DNA of 64,000 nucleotides, taken from positions 35,218-99,217 of the forward strand of contig JAFRSU010000010.1 in the NCBI GenBank assembly GCA_017427415.1, in the 5' to 3' direction. Shown here piece after piece: positions 37,739 through 47,065 of this stretch. Source of the stretch: Lachnospiraceae bacterium. GTDB lineage: Bacteria > Bacillota > Clostridia > Lachnospirales > Lachnospiraceae. The number at the start of each line of letters is the position of its first letter. Positions within the stretch are counted from its first letter, which is position 1. Both the position numbers and the translations under genes were made by a program. The notes beneath the pieces are model-generated. The model made no database searches, was not told the DNA's origin, and worked only from the letters and a program-made list of their open reading frames with translations.

Positions 37739-38011
37739 ATGCAGAAAGTGGTTATCACCGTTGTAGGTAAGGATAAGGTCGGTATCATGGCCAGAGTATG
37801 TACATATCTTGCAGATAACGGCATAAACATTCTTGATATATCGCAGACCATTGTATCAGGCTACTTCAATATGATGATGATCGCGGATATGGGAGATAAG
37901 ATCAAGGAATTTGAGAAGGTAAAATCGGAACTTGATGAAATGGGTACATCGATAGGAGTGCAGATACGTCTTCAGCGTGAAGAGATATTCGATATGATGC
38001 ACAGAATCTGA
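37739..38011 (+). CDS. ACT-domain protein (UPF0237 type)
   Basis: 90 residues, a single ACT domain: VVITVVGKDKVGIMARVCTYLADNGINILDISQTI with the ligand-loop Gly/Asn-rich turn. AGGAGG site before the ATG. It is almost always encoded next to a UPF0210/DUF711 protein, as here (18-base gap). ACT domains bind amino acids, so it may sense or regulate for the partner; the ligand is unknown. Confidence 0.85.
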   Translation: MQKVVITVVGKDKVGIMARVCTYLADNGINILDISQTIVSGYFNMMMIADMGDKIKEFEKVKSELDEMGTSIGVQIRLQREEIFDMMHRI

Positions 38012-38029
38012 TAATAGGAGCATGATCTC

Positions 38030-39394
38030 ATGATAAATATATCGGAAGTAACTGAAACAAATGAAATGATCCAGCATGAAAATCTGGATGTGCGTACCAT
38101 CACGATGGGCATCAGCCTTTTTGACTGCATAGACAGCTCGCTTGATGAATGTACGAAGAAGATCTATGACAAGATATGCAAAAAAGCCGGAAAGCTTGTA
38201 GAGACAGGTGAACACATCTCACAGAGCTTCGGTATCCCGGTAGTAAATAAACGTATATCGGTAACCCCCATAGCTACCGTCGGTTCATCCGCATGCAAAA
38301 CAGAAGAGGACTATATAAAGATAGCCGAGACTCTGGACAAAGCGGCCGAGACCGTAGGCGTCAACCTGATAGGCGGTTATTCCGCAATGCTTGCAAAAGG
38401 TAATACCGATAAGGAACTGATATTCCTTAACTCCATACCCGAGGCACTTAAAGTCACAAGCCGCGTATGCAGCTCTGTCAATGTAGGTTCGTCCCGTACC
38501 GGTATCAATATGGATGCCGTAAGACGCATGGGCGATATCGTACTTGAGACAGCGAGAGCTTCATACGGTACGGAGAGCTTAGGCGCTGCAAAGCTTGTGG
38601 TATTCTGTAACGCACCTGATGACAATCCTTTTATGGCAGGCGCATTCCACGGTATCACCGAGGGGGAGTCGGTCATAAATGTCGGCGTAAGCGGCCCCGG
38701 TGTAGTAAAGAAAGCATTGGAAGCAGCAAGGGGAGCGGACTTTGAAGTACTCTGCGAGACCATAAAGAAGACCGCATTTAAGATAACACGTGTAGGACAG
38801 CTTGTAGCACGTGAGGCAGCATCACAGCTTGGCGTACCTTTCGGTATAGTAGACCTGTCACTTGCTCCCACACCTGCTGTCGGCGACAGCGTGGCTGAGA
38901 TATTGCAGGAGATAGGACTCGAGTATCCCGGTGCACCCGGTACCACAGCGGCACTTGCGCTTCTTAACGACCAGGTAAAGAAGGGCGGAGTAATGGCAAG
39001 CTCATATGTAGGCGGCTTGAGCGGTGCATTCATCCCCGTCAGCGAGGACCAGGGCATGATAGATGCCGTAGAGGCAGGAGCCCTTACCTTAGAGAAACTC
39101 GAAGCCATGACATGCGTATGCTCTGTAGGACTTGACATGATAGCCATACCCGGCGACACACCCGCAGAATCAGTAGCAGGTGTCATAGCCGACGAGATGG
39201 CCATCGGTATGATAAACAACAAAACAACGGCAGTAAGACTGATACCTGCCATCGGAATGAAGGTCGGCGATACGCTCAACTTCGGCGGATTGTTCGGCTA
39301 TGCTCCGGTTATGCCCGTAAACACCTTCTCATGTGAGAAATTCGTAAACAGAGGCGGCAGAATACCCGCACCTATACATAGTTTTAAGAACTAA
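38030..39394 (+). CDS. UPF0210 (DUF711) family protein
   Basis: 454 residues matching the DUF711 family: [104 protein letters not shown] and the C-terminal [24 protein letters not shown]. Pyruvate-formate-lyase-like fold is assigned to the family; the reaction is not known. The stop codon TAA forms the first bases of the adjoining inverted-repeat element. Confidence 0.9.
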   Translation: MINISEVTETNEMIQHENLDVRTITMGISLFDCIDSSLDECTKKIYDKICKKAGKLVETGEHISQSFGIPVVNKRISVTPIATVGSSACKTEEDYIKIAETLDKAAETVGVNLIGGYSAMLAKGNTDKELIFLNSIPEALKVTSRVCSSVNVGSSRTGINMDAVRRMGDIVLETARASYGTESLGAAKLVVFCNAPDDNPFMAGAFHGITEGESVINVGVSGPGVVKKALEAARGADFEVLCETIKKTAFKITRVGQLVAREAASQLGVPFGIVDLSLAPTPAVGDSVAEILQEIGLEYPGAPGTTAALALLNDQVKKGGVMASSYVGGLSGAFIPVSEDQGMIDAVEAGALTLEKLEAMTCVCSVGLDMIAIPGDTPAESVAGVIADEMAIGMINNKTTAVRLIPAIGMKVGDTLNFGGLFGYAPVMPVNTFSCEKFVNRGGRIPAPIHSFKN

Positions 39395-39571
39395 AACTAT
39401 TCGCAGCTAAATCTGTGGAAAGCAAAGCGCAAGCTTGCTTGCAGATTTGCTTATACACAGATTAAGCTACGAAAGCTGGGCAAAACTAACGAGTAAACAA
39501 AAGCCGCGTAGCGGCGGCTTACGGCGAAGCCGGAAGGTTTATGAGTGGTTTTGAGCAGCGGCGAATAGTTT
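39394..39571. repeat. 178-bp nested inverted-repeat element
   Basis: Outer 11-bp perfect arms (AAACTATTCGC at 39394-39404, its complement at 39561-39571). Inside: AGCTAAATCTGTG at 39405-39417 pairs with 39466-39478 (one mismatch); AAGCAAA at 39420 pairs with TTTGCTT at 39456; GCAAGCTTGC is a palindrome; then GCCGC-GTA-GCGGC (39503-39515) and GGCTT-ACGGCG-AAGCC (39516-39531). No coding frame. The arrangement suggests a small non-autonomous mobile element or a structured RNA in the gap before the LCP genes. Confidence 0.65.
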
Positions 39572-39595
39572 ATAACAAATATACGAGGACTAAAA

Positions 39596-41143
39596 ATGAG
39601 TGATTTTGACGACGACGATCTTGAGTTTGATGATGATCTTCCGGAACTTGACTTGAGCGACCTCGACAATATCGAGGAAGTAAAAGGTGCGAGGACATCA
39701 AGAAGCTCGGCGCTCACAAAATACGAGCAGCCTGATGATATCGCAGATGACGGTGATATCGATGCTCTTATAGAATATGAGGCGATGCGCGCCCTTGATA
39801 TAAATGAATACGGCGATGAGGACGAAGAAACGCTTTTGGACGACGAGGACGATGCCGAGTATTATGATTATACGGAAGAGGATTTTGAGGACGAAGTGAA
39901 AAAGAAAAAAGGCGGAAAGAAAGCCTTAAAGATCATTATCGGAATACTTATATTCCTGCTTGCCTGTGCGGCATTTTTAAGATATACAAAACCGGGCAGA
40001 CAGATAGCATATAAGATAGCTGCAATGTGGATACACAGCAATGTCAATCAGGAACCCGTAGACGATCCGGATGACAATACCGTATTCGTACCGGGCGATA
40101 CCGAAGACACCGATCCTAAAAATGTGGACGATCCAAACGTAACACCTGAGATCACCCCTGAGCTCATAGATACCCCTGAGGTTGTGGATGTGGTAAAGGA
40201 GCCCAGGTCCGAGGATTATGTAAGGACATACCTTTTGTTCGGCGTGGAAAGTATATATGTGGATAATGACGGCGTGATCAGATTTGACAGCTCAAGCTCG
40301 GGAAATACTGACGCCATCATACTTCTCTCGGTCAATACCCGTGATAACTCGATAAAGCTTACTTCACTTTTAAGAGACACGTATGTTGAGATACCCGGAT
40401 ACAAGGAGAGCGTGGACGGCGTACCTTACGGAGACAAGATCAATTCCGTATACTCCAAGGGATTCAGGACCGGAGAGACATCCGAAGAGAAGAAGAAAAA
40501 CGGCGCAGAGCTTCTTATGAAGGTCATTGAGAACACCTATGACATAGATATCACAGGCTATGCTTTCGTTAACTTCTCAAGCTTTGAAAAGATCATCGAC
40601 AGGTTAGGCGGTATCGACCTCCAGCTTGGAGAGAAGGAAGCCGCATACCTGTGCAAGACCAATTATATATCAAAAGAACAGTACAGAACCGTACAGCCCG
40701 GCTGGAACCACATGAACGGCAACCAGGTACTCGGATACTGTCGTGTAAGAAAGGAAGTCACCTTAGGCGGTGCCAGCAACGATTACGGAAGGACCCAGAG
40801 ACAGAGACGTGTGATCAATGCCGTAGTACAGCAGTACAAGAGCTTAAGCTTTACCAGTATGTACTCGGTGCTTAAGGACTGCCTCGGATATATCAATACA
40901 AGTCTTACAGAGGAACAGTTTGCAGAGCTTCTGGAAAATGTCGTAGAGAACAAAACCTATACCATCAACCAGATGAGACTTCCCGCCGACGAACTTTTTG
41001 TCGACAGCGGAAGAAAAGGAAAATGGAACGGATATACAAATATAACTTACGCTATTGTACTTGACGGTTACTTAGAGCAGAACATCAAGAGACTTCATCA
41101 GTTTGTATTTTTGGATGAAGAGGAGGAGTCTGCGCCACAGTAA
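39596..41143 (+). CDS. LytR-CpsA-Psr (LCP) family wall polymer ligase, first copy
   Basis: 515 residues: acidic cytoplasmic N-terminus (1-105), one membrane helix (about 109-127), an extracytoplasmic linker rich in Asp/Pro/Thr, and an LCP domain (about 200-490) with TDAIILLSVN, IKLTSLLRDTYVEIPG, DKINSVYSKG, LGGIDLQL, LNHMNG-like WNHMNGNQVLGYCRVR and RTQRQRRVINAV. These are the Arg/Asp residues that bind the polyprenyl-pyrophosphate. The family transfers teichoic-acid-like or capsular polymers to peptidoglycan. Followed by a second LCP gene after 11 bases. Confidence 0.9.
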   Translation: MSDFDDDDLEFDDDLPELDLSDLDNIEEVKGARTSRSSALTKYEQPDDIADDGDIDALIEYEAMRALDINEYGDEDEETLLDDEDDAEYYDYTEEDFEDEVKKKKGGKKALKIIIGILIFLLACAAFLRYTKPGRQIAYKIAAMWIHSNVNQEPVDDPDDNTVFVPGDTEDTDPKNVDDPNVTPEITPELIDTPEVVDVVKEPRSEDYVRTYLLFGVESIYVDNDGVIRFDSSSSGNTDAIILLSVNTRDNSIKLTSLLRDTYVEIPGYKESVDGVPYGDKINSVYSKGFRTGETSEEKKKNGAELLMKVIENTYDIDITGYAFVNFSSFEKIIDRLGGIDLQLGEKEAAYLCKTNYISKEQYRTVQPGWNHMNGNQVLGYCRVRKEVTLGGASNDYGRTQRQRRVINAVVQQYKSLSFTSMYSVLKDCLGYINTSLTEEQFAELLENVVENKTYTINQMRLPADELFVDSGRKGKWNGYTNITYAIVLDGYLEQNIKRLHQFVFLDEEEESAPQ

Positions 41144-41154
41144 GGAGTTTTTAA

Positions 41155-42612
41155 ATGGAAGAAAATAAGGATGAGCAGAACTTAGTACCCGAAGCTGATA
41201 CAGAGAAAGCAGCTGAAGTTTCGGTTACGGAAACTGTCAAAGAAGCAGTCACGGAAACTGTCCCCGAAACGGAAGAGGACGATTTCGCGGAAGAGCTTCT
41301 GGAAATGGAGCACGAAGAAGCCGACAATGAGATCATAGAAGGCTTAGGTGAGTCCATCAATAAGCAGGTAGCATTAGAAATAGAACCCCTTGTTCCGGAA
41401 GAGGCTTCAGGTGCTGATGACGGCTCCGGCAGCGATGGCGGAAACGGAGGAGAAAAGGAAGAGAAAAAAGGCATATTGGGATTTTTCTCTAAGATCCCGA
41501 AGTGGGCCTATATTGTAGGCGGTATCGCACTTTTTATCATCGTACTGGTAGTGATCCTAAATTTGAGCGGACTCGGCGTAAAGATAGTCAGCTGGTTTAT
41601 CGACAGAAATGTAAGGCATGAGGAGATAGATGCCAATGTATCCCCGGTACCTACGCTTCCCGAGGATGACATAGATAAGTTTAAGGATCTGCTGACCCCG
41701 ATCCCCACATCAGCTACCACACCTACCCCTGAGCCTACGGCAGTACCGCTCAAATTTGATAAGACGATCATGAACATACTGCTCGTCGGTGTGGAAAATA
41801 TCGATCCCGTGACGGGCGAGAGCCTTACAGGGAAGACCACCAGCCGGGGCAGGACTGACTCAATCGTACTTTTGACCATCAATTCCGAGGATAAGACCAT
41901 TAAGCTCACCTCATTTATGAGAGACTGCTATGTCAGCATCCCCGGCAAGGAGAGCAACAGGATAAATGCGGCATATGCGAAGGGCGGAGTTGCACTTTTA
42001 TATGACACCTTAAAGGAAAACTTCGGTATAGTGCCGGATAATTACGCACTGGTCAACTTTGAAGATTTCAGGACGATAGTTGATTCTTTGGGCGGAATAG
42101 ATATTAAGCTTTCGAAGAAAGAAGCCGATTATCTTAATAAGACCAATTATATCTCGCAGCCGGAAAACCGTAATGTGAAAGAAGGCTTAAACCACATGAA
42201 CGGCGACCAGGCTTTAGGATTTAGCAGAGTAAGACATGTAGCTACAAAAGAAAACGAAAAGAGCGATTTCGGACGTACAGACAGGCACCGTGAGGTTATA
42301 AGAGCCATAATCGCACAGCTTAAAAAGCTGGGATATATGGATCTGTTTAAGTTCGGGTTGGAGTGTCTGCCGCTTGTCACCACCGACGCAGACGCAGAGA
42401 TCATAGAGAAATACTTAAATATGGTAATCGATATCGGTGTAGGAAATGTTGAACTTGAGGATTTCCGTATACCGCAGGACCACACATACAATTATCTGAC
42501 AGTCGACAAGATGAGCGTATTACAGATAGATATCGCAAAGAACAGGGATCTTCTGTGGAAATTTATATATGGGGCATCAGAAGAGGAAGTAAAGAAGAAG
42601 GAACAGCAATAA
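41155..42612 (+). CDS. LytR-CpsA-Psr (LCP) family wall polymer ligase, second copy
   Basis: 485 residues with the same plan as its neighbour: acidic cytoplasmic part (1-115), membrane helix (about 116-139), Thr/Pro-rich spacer and LCP domain with TDSIVLLTIN, IKLTSFMRDCYVSIPG, NRINAAYAKGG, LGGIDIKL, LNHMNGDQALGFSRVR and RTDRHREVIRAI. AAGGAG site. Tandem placement suggests duplication with division of labour or different acceptor polymers. Confidence 0.9.
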   Translation: MEENKDEQNLVPEADTEKAAEVSVTETVKEAVTETVPETEEDDFAEELLEMEHEEADNEIIEGLGESINKQVALEIEPLVPEEASGADDGSGSDGGNGGEKEEKKGILGFFSKIPKWAYIVGGIALFIIVLVVILNLSGLGVKIVSWFIDRNVRHEEIDANVSPVPTLPEDDIDKFKDLLTPIPTSATTPTPEPTAVPLKFDKTIMNILLVGVENIDPVTGESLTGKTTSRGRTDSIVLLTINSEDKTIKLTSFMRDCYVSIPGKESNRINAAYAKGGVALLYDTLKENFGIVPDNYALVNFEDFRTIVDSLGGIDIKLSKKEADYLNKTNYISQPENRNVKEGLNHMNGDQALGFSRVRHVATKENEKSDFGRTDRHREVIRAIIAQLKKLGYMDLFKFGLECLPLVTTDADAEIIEKYLNMVIDIGVGNVELEDFRIPQDHTYNYLTVDKMSVLQIDIAKNRDLLWKFIYGASEEEVKKKEQQ

Positions 42613-42636
42613 AATAATATTGATCGGAGAAGGTTT

Positions 42637-43440
42637 ATGGAGATACAAATGTGGAGGGAAATCCTTGAACCGTACGCTTTAGCGGTGGATGAGCTCAAGG
42701 TAAAGTTTGAGCATGTGCAGAATGCTTACAGAAATGCAGGACTTTATTCACCCATAGAGCAGATATACGGCAGGGTAAAATCCATATCATCACTTTTGGA
42801 AAAGGTTCAGAAGAAGCATATTTCCCTTGATGATATCGAGGATCATATCGATGATATAGCCGGAATCCGTATCATATGCCAGTTCGTGGAGGACATATAT
42901 AAGGTAGCCGAGCTCATAGGCAAGCGAAGCGACATGATCGTCATCGAGGAGCAGGACTATGTAAAGGACAGGAAGGCTTCGGGATACAGAAGCTACCATA
43001 TGGTAGTAAAATATGTTGTAGAGACTATAAACGGACCAAAAGAACTGCATGTGGAGATCCAGATAAGGACCTTAGCGATGAACTTCTGGGCTACCATAGA
43101 GCATTCACTGCAGTACAAGTACCGCCAGAACATGCCCGCATCCCTGCGTGCAAGACTTCTTAAGGCAGCAGATGCCATCGGTGTCTTAGACAGCGAGATG
43201 GCAGAGGTACGAGAGGAGATCATGGACGCACAGAACACGTTCACGCTGCGATCTAATCTTGTGGCAGATATCCTTAACAATATCCAGAACCTGTATAAAG
43301 CTGCCAACAAACGTGAGATCATAAAGATACAGGATGAATTCTTTAAGATATACGCATCCGAGGATCTGGAGCATCTCGAAAGATTTGCAAAAGAACTCGA
43401 CACCATATCGGAAGGCTACAGAGCCCAGAGCTTAAGATGA
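42637..43440 (+). CDS. Small alarmone synthetase, RelA/SpoT-type GTP pyrophosphokinase
   Basis: 267 residues containing only the synthetase domain: VKSISSLLEKVQKK, DDIAGIRIIC, KDRKASGYRSYHMVV and the EVQIRT motif with FWATIEHSLQYK. No HD hydrolase, TGS or ACT parts, so it is of the YjbM/SasB (SAS) type that makes (p)ppGpp and related nucleotides. GGAGAAGG site. Its stop overlaps the next start (ATGA). Confidence 0.93.
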   Translation: MEIQMWREILEPYALAVDELKVKFEHVQNAYRNAGLYSPIEQIYGRVKSISSLLEKVQKKHISLDDIEDHIDDIAGIRIICQFVEDIYKVAELIGKRSDMIVIEEQDYVKDRKASGYRSYHMVVKYVVETINGPKELHVEIQIRTLAMNFWATIEHSLQYKYRQNMPASLRARLLKAADAIGVLDSEMAEVREEIMDAQNTFTLRSNLVADILNNIQNLYKAANKREIIKIQDEFFKIYASEDLEHLERFAKELDTISEGYRAQSLR

Positions 43441-44906
43441 TTATGAATGATAATAAATCATGGCTTCCTTTAGAATTCCTGCATGAAATGCAGGAACTCT
43501 TAGGAGCCGAATACGAAGCATTCCTTGCTTCATATGACGGTGACCACTACCGGGGGATAAGGTGCAATACCTTAAAAGTCACCCCCGATGTGTTCGAGAA
43601 AAAAGTTCCGTTTGTATCGGGCAAGGTCACCTGGACCGACAACGGATATTATACGAATGAAGAAGAGCAGCCTGCAAAGCATCCTTATTACTTTGCAGGT
43701 CTGTACTATATTCAGGAACCTTCAGCCATGCTTCCCGCAGCCTTGCTCGATGTAAGACCGGGAGACAGGGTCCTTGACTTATGCGCCGCACCCGGAGGAA
43801 AAACCACCGAGCTCGGAGCAAAGCTAAAAGGAAAGGGAATACTAGTCAGCAACGACATCAGTGCATCGAGAGCCAAGGCATTGGTAAAAAATGTAGAGCT
43901 GTTCGGTATAAAAAATGCGGTGGTGGTAAGCGAAGCCCCTGAAAAGCTTGCAGAAAGATTTGAAGGATATTTTGATAAGATATTGGTAGATGCACCCTGC
44001 TCCGGTGAAGGTATGTTCAGAAAGGTGCATTCCATAGCCAAAAACTGGGAACAGTACGGATCACAGTATTATGCCGATATCCAGCGTACCGTGCTCCCGG
44101 CTGCTGTAAAGATGTTAAGACCGGGCGGTCTCATGCTGTATTCGACCTGTACCTTCTCTAAATTAGAGGATGAGGACAGCGTAACATTTATCCTGCAGAA
44201 CTTCCCCGATATGGAAGTAGCGGATGTGATAGATTTTGACGATCCGCGGTACGAGGGATTTGTACGGGGGTTCGGCCTTGAGAAAACCATCAGGCTCTTC
44301 CCTCACAGGATAAAGGGAGAGGGACATTATGCGGCCTTATTGCGAAAGAAGGAAGCATATGCTGCTCAGAACTCCTGTAATGCTAAAGACTTCAGTGATA
44401 CTCAGGACCACGGCATCATTGCGGGCTCCGATGTTATTCCGAGCGAAGCAAAGAATCTTTATGACACCCGCACAAGAGCAAGATATAAAAAGATAAGTGA
44501 CGAAGCCTTTGATTTCTTTGAAAAGATCGGCTTCCCGATAGATGCGTCACGCCTGTGGGTGAATGATAACAAGATATTCCTTCTCCCTGAAGAAATGCCT
44601 GATTTCTCGAAATTAAGAGTATTAAGGACGGGGCTTTTCTTAGGAGAGATGAAGACAGGAAGATTCGAGCCCTCGCAGTCGCTTGCATTAGCATTAAAGG
44701 CAGATGAATACGACAACGTACTTAACTTGCCGGCAGGTGATGACCGCGCGGTAAGGTACTTAAAGTGCGAGAGCATCGATATAGAAGACGGTGAGGCAAA
44801 AGACGGATATTGTCTCGTGCTTACGGACGGTTACCCATTAGGATGGGCGAAAACAGATAAGGGCAGATTAAAAAATAAATATCTGCCGTCATGGAGGCTC
44901 CAGTAG
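43437..44906 (+). CDS. rRNA (cytosine-C5) methyltransferase, RsmF/NOL1 family, with captured repeat
   Basis: 489 residues. SAM-binding LCAAPGGKTTELGAKL, then DAPCSGEGMF and STCTFSKLEDED holding the two Cys of the m5C mechanism; the C-terminal part (from about 345) looks like the RsmF PUA-like region. Between these, about residues 312-345, lies an unusual stretch with VIPSEAKNLYDT, which is the translation of a dispersed DNA repeat (44432-44466) also present at 53.7 kb; the gene remains open. ATG 43437 overlaps the previous stop; ATG 43443 is possible. Terminator overlaps the stop. Confidence 0.88.
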   Translation: MIMNDNKSWLPLEFLHEMQELLGAEYEAFLASYDGDHYRGIRCNTLKVTPDVFEKKVPFVSGKVTWTDNGYYTNEEEQPAKHPYYFAGLYYIQEPSAMLPAALLDVRPGDRVLDLCAAPGGKTTELGAKLKGKGILVSNDISASRAKALVKNVELFGIKNAVVVSEAPEKLAERFEGYFDKILVDAPCSGEGMFRKVHSIAKNWEQYGSQYYADIQRTVLPAAVKMLRPGGLMLYSTCTFSKLEDEDSVTFILQNFPDMEVADVIDFDDPRYEGFVRGFGLEKTIRLFPHRIKGEGHYAALLRKKEAYAAQNSCNAKDFSDTQDHGIIAGSDVIPSEAKNLYDTRTRARYKKISDEAFDFFEKIGFPIDASRLWVNDNKIFLLPEEMPDFSKLRVLRTGLFLGEMKTGRFEPSQSLALALKADEYDNVLNLPAGDDRAVRYLKCESIDIEDGEAKDGYCLVLTDGYPLGWAKTDKGRLKNKYLPSWRLQ

Positions 44907-44916
44907 CCTCTTTTTT
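44894..44916 (+). terminator. Terminator after rRNA methyltransferase gene
   Basis: GAGGCT-CCAGT-AGCCTC followed by six T; the TAG stop lies in the stem. Confidence 0.85.
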
Positions 44917-44918
44917 CG

Positions 44919-44947
44919 TTGACATCAAAAAACGATAGTTATATAAT
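44919..44947 (+). promoter_or_regulatory. Promoter of diguanylate cyclase gene
   Basis: TTGACA, 17 bases, TATAAT: consensus in both boxes, immediately after the terminator. Confidence 0.92.
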
Positions 44948-44993
44948 GTAAGATAGGTTTATATAGGCTAAAGCGGAAGGAGCTAATAATGTT

Positions 44994-46361
44994 ATGAGAA
45001 ATGGTATTCATTTAAGAAAACTAAATATCGTAATGCTTATTATTACCGTAGCGTTTTCCATAGGTCTGATAATAGCGATGAACTTGACCGGAAAGATCAA
45101 CAAAGACTCCAACAAATATACACAGCAGGTCATTGACCGTAAAAACAGTTCTTCAGACCTGATGAGGGCGTCGGATTATCTTACCGAACAGATGCAGGTA
45201 TTTACGGTTACCGGTGACAGACAATATCTGGATAATTATTTCACTGAAGCCAAGGTAACAAAAAGACGTGAAAATGCACTTGCCGTATTAAGCCAGGGCA
45301 ATACCAGATCAGCGGCATTCCTTAACTTAAGCGCTGCCATGGATGAGTCTGTAAGCCTGATGAATACGGAGTATTATGCAGCACGTCTTACCATTATCGC
45401 ATATGGACTGAATATCACGGATTTCCCCGAAGAGATACAGAATGTAGAGCTCGCTCCGGAAGATCGTCCCGAATCTGTGTCCGACCGCGATGCCTTAAAA
45501 GAAAAAGCCATGCTGCTCATGCACGGAGTAGAATACCAGAAGAGCAAAAGCAAGATCTCTGCAAATATCGACAAGTGTTTACAGGAACTTGACAGGGAGA
45601 TGGAAGAAAAGCAGAAGGATTATGCCTCAAAATTGTCCCGCCAGCTCCTTATAGAAAACATCCTTACCATACTTATCGTTGTCACCATGCTTGCTATGGT
45701 ATTTATCACATACAGGCTGGTAATACGCCCGCTTAAGTATTCCGTAGACCTGATACGTGACGAACAGGACCTTCCCGTAAGCGGAGCATATGAGATCCGT
45801 TTCCTTGCCAAAACCTACAACCTTATGCATCACACCAATATGCAGAGCAAGGAAAAGCTTACATATGAAGCTACACATGACAAGCTGACAGGACTTTACA
45901 ACAGACGCGGATACGATTTTCTTATGGATAATGTCGATTTGGAGACTTCTGCACTTTTACTATTTGATATCGACCACTTCAAGAGTATAAACGACACATA
46001 CGGACACGATGCCGGCGACAGGATACTTACCAGAGTAGCGGATACTGTATTCGGCAACTTCAGAGCCCAGGATTATATATGCAGGATCGGCGGCGACGAG
46101 ATGGCTGTCATCATGGTACATACCGAACCGGCGCTGGCTTCACTTATAGAAAGCAAGGTAAAGAAGATCAACAAGACATTAAGCGTGAGCGACGGAGACG
46201 ACCCCGGCGTAATGTTAAGCTGCGGCGTGGCATTCGGTGAGAGCGGCAGTTCTTCGGACAGTCTGTTCAAAGAAGCCGACACCTGCCTGTATGAGGTAAA
46301 GGATGGATTGAAAGAGGAAATATCCATCTGTACGCGTGAAAAGAAAAAAGCAAAGCATTAA
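44994..46361 (+). CDS. Membrane-bound diguanylate cyclase (GGDEM variant)
   Basis: 455 residues: membrane helix (about 12-30), periplasmic-side helical sensor (35-215), second helix (about 218-240), short HAMP-like linker and GGDEF domain (about 290-450) starting YEATHDKLTGLYNRRGYD. The active loop reads RIGGDEMAVI (366-370), with Met in place of the usual Phe but catalytic Gly-Gly-Asp-Glu kept; the inhibitory RxxD site (RAQD) is five residues upstream. So c-di-GMP synthesis with product inhibition is expected. GGAAGGAG site. Confidence 0.9.
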   Translation: MRNGIHLRKLNIVMLIITVAFSIGLIIAMNLTGKINKDSNKYTQQVIDRKNSSSDLMRASDYLTEQMQVFTVTGDRQYLDNYFTEAKVTKRRENALAVLSQGNTRSAAFLNLSAAMDESVSLMNTEYYAARLTIIAYGLNITDFPEEIQNVELAPEDRPESVSDRDALKEKAMLLMHGVEYQKSKSKISANIDKCLQELDREMEEKQKDYASKLSRQLLIENILTILIVVTMLAMVFITYRLVIRPLKYSVDLIRDEQDLPVSGAYEIRFLAKTYNLMHHTNMQSKEKLTYEATHDKLTGLYNRRGYDFLMDNVDLETSALLLFDIDHFKSINDTYGHDAGDRILTRVADTVFGNFRAQDYICRIGGDEMAVIMVHTEPALASLIESKVKKINKTLSVSDGDDPGVMLSCGVAFGESGSSSDSLFKEADTCLYEVKDGLKEEISICTREKKKAKH

Positions 46362-46381
46362 AGAAGCCAAAAGGAACAGCA

Positions 46382-47050
46382 ATGGGTATATTAGACAACA
46401 TTGATGCAGTGATATTTGACATGGACGGTACATTGATCGATTCCATGTGGATGTGGGAACAGATAGATATAGATTATCTCGCCAAGTTCGGATACACACT
46501 TCCGTCGGACCTTCAGGAATGTATAGAGGGGATGAGCTTTACGGAAACGGCGGGTTATATACAGAAAAGGTTCAATATACCCGAAGATACAGACACCATG
46601 ATGAACACATGGAATGACATGGCGTTTGAGTATTACAGGACAAAGGTGGACTTTAAACCCGGAGCGCGAGAGTTCCTTACAGAGCTGAAAAAACGCGGCA
46701 TAAAGACCGGCATGGCCACAAGCAACTCCATGGAGCTTGTAAATGTGGTACTCGATCACCTAAATGCCCATGAGTATTTTGATGAGATACATACATCTTC
46801 TGAGGTAAAATATGGGAAACCGTTCCCGGACATATATCTTTTAGTAGCGGAAAAGCTGGGAGTTCCCCGTGAGAGATGCCTTGTATTTGAAGACATACTT
46901 CCGGGTATCTGGGCAGGCAGGGCCGCCGGGATGAAGGTATGCTCCGTATATGACAGGTACGCTCATCAGGAGATAAAGATCGCGATGAAATATTCCGACT
47001 GGTACATCAGAGGATTTGATGTATTGATGGATACACCGTCACTCTTTTAA
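46382..47050 (+). CDS. HAD-superfamily phosphatase (beta-phosphoglucomutase-like)
   Basis: 222 residues. Motif I AVIFDMDGTLIDS (Asp13, Asp15), helical cap (20-85), motif II MATSN, motif III Lys in KYGKPFPD and motif IV VFEDILPGIWA. This is the HAD subfamily IA layout. Substrate cannot be read from sequence. 20 bases after the cyclase gene and 15 before a pseudouridine synthase. Confidence 0.88.
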   Translation: MGILDNIDAVIFDMDGTLIDSMWMWEQIDIDYLAKFGYTLPSDLQECIEGMSFTETAGYIQKRFNIPEDTDTMMNTWNDMAFEYYRTKVDFKPGAREFLTELKKRGIKTGMATSNSMELVNVVLDHLNAHEYFDEIHTSSEVKYGKPFPDIYLLVAEKLGVPRERCLVFEDILPGIWAGRAAGMKVCSVYDRYAHQEIKIAMKYSDWYIRGFDVLMDTPSLF

Positions 47051-47065
47051 TGAAAGAGGTACTTA

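Noticed and set aside
38377..39279. 300-codon antisense frame in the UPF0210 gene
   Set aside because: Mirror of a well-conserved gene; composition is an artefact of codon use. Similar long antisense frames in pyrD (4040-4684) and the MCP gene (59531-60499) were dismissed for the same reason.
42990..43406. Antisense frames within the alarmone synthetase gene
   Set aside because: EVQIRT and other synthetase motifs settle the plus-strand frame.
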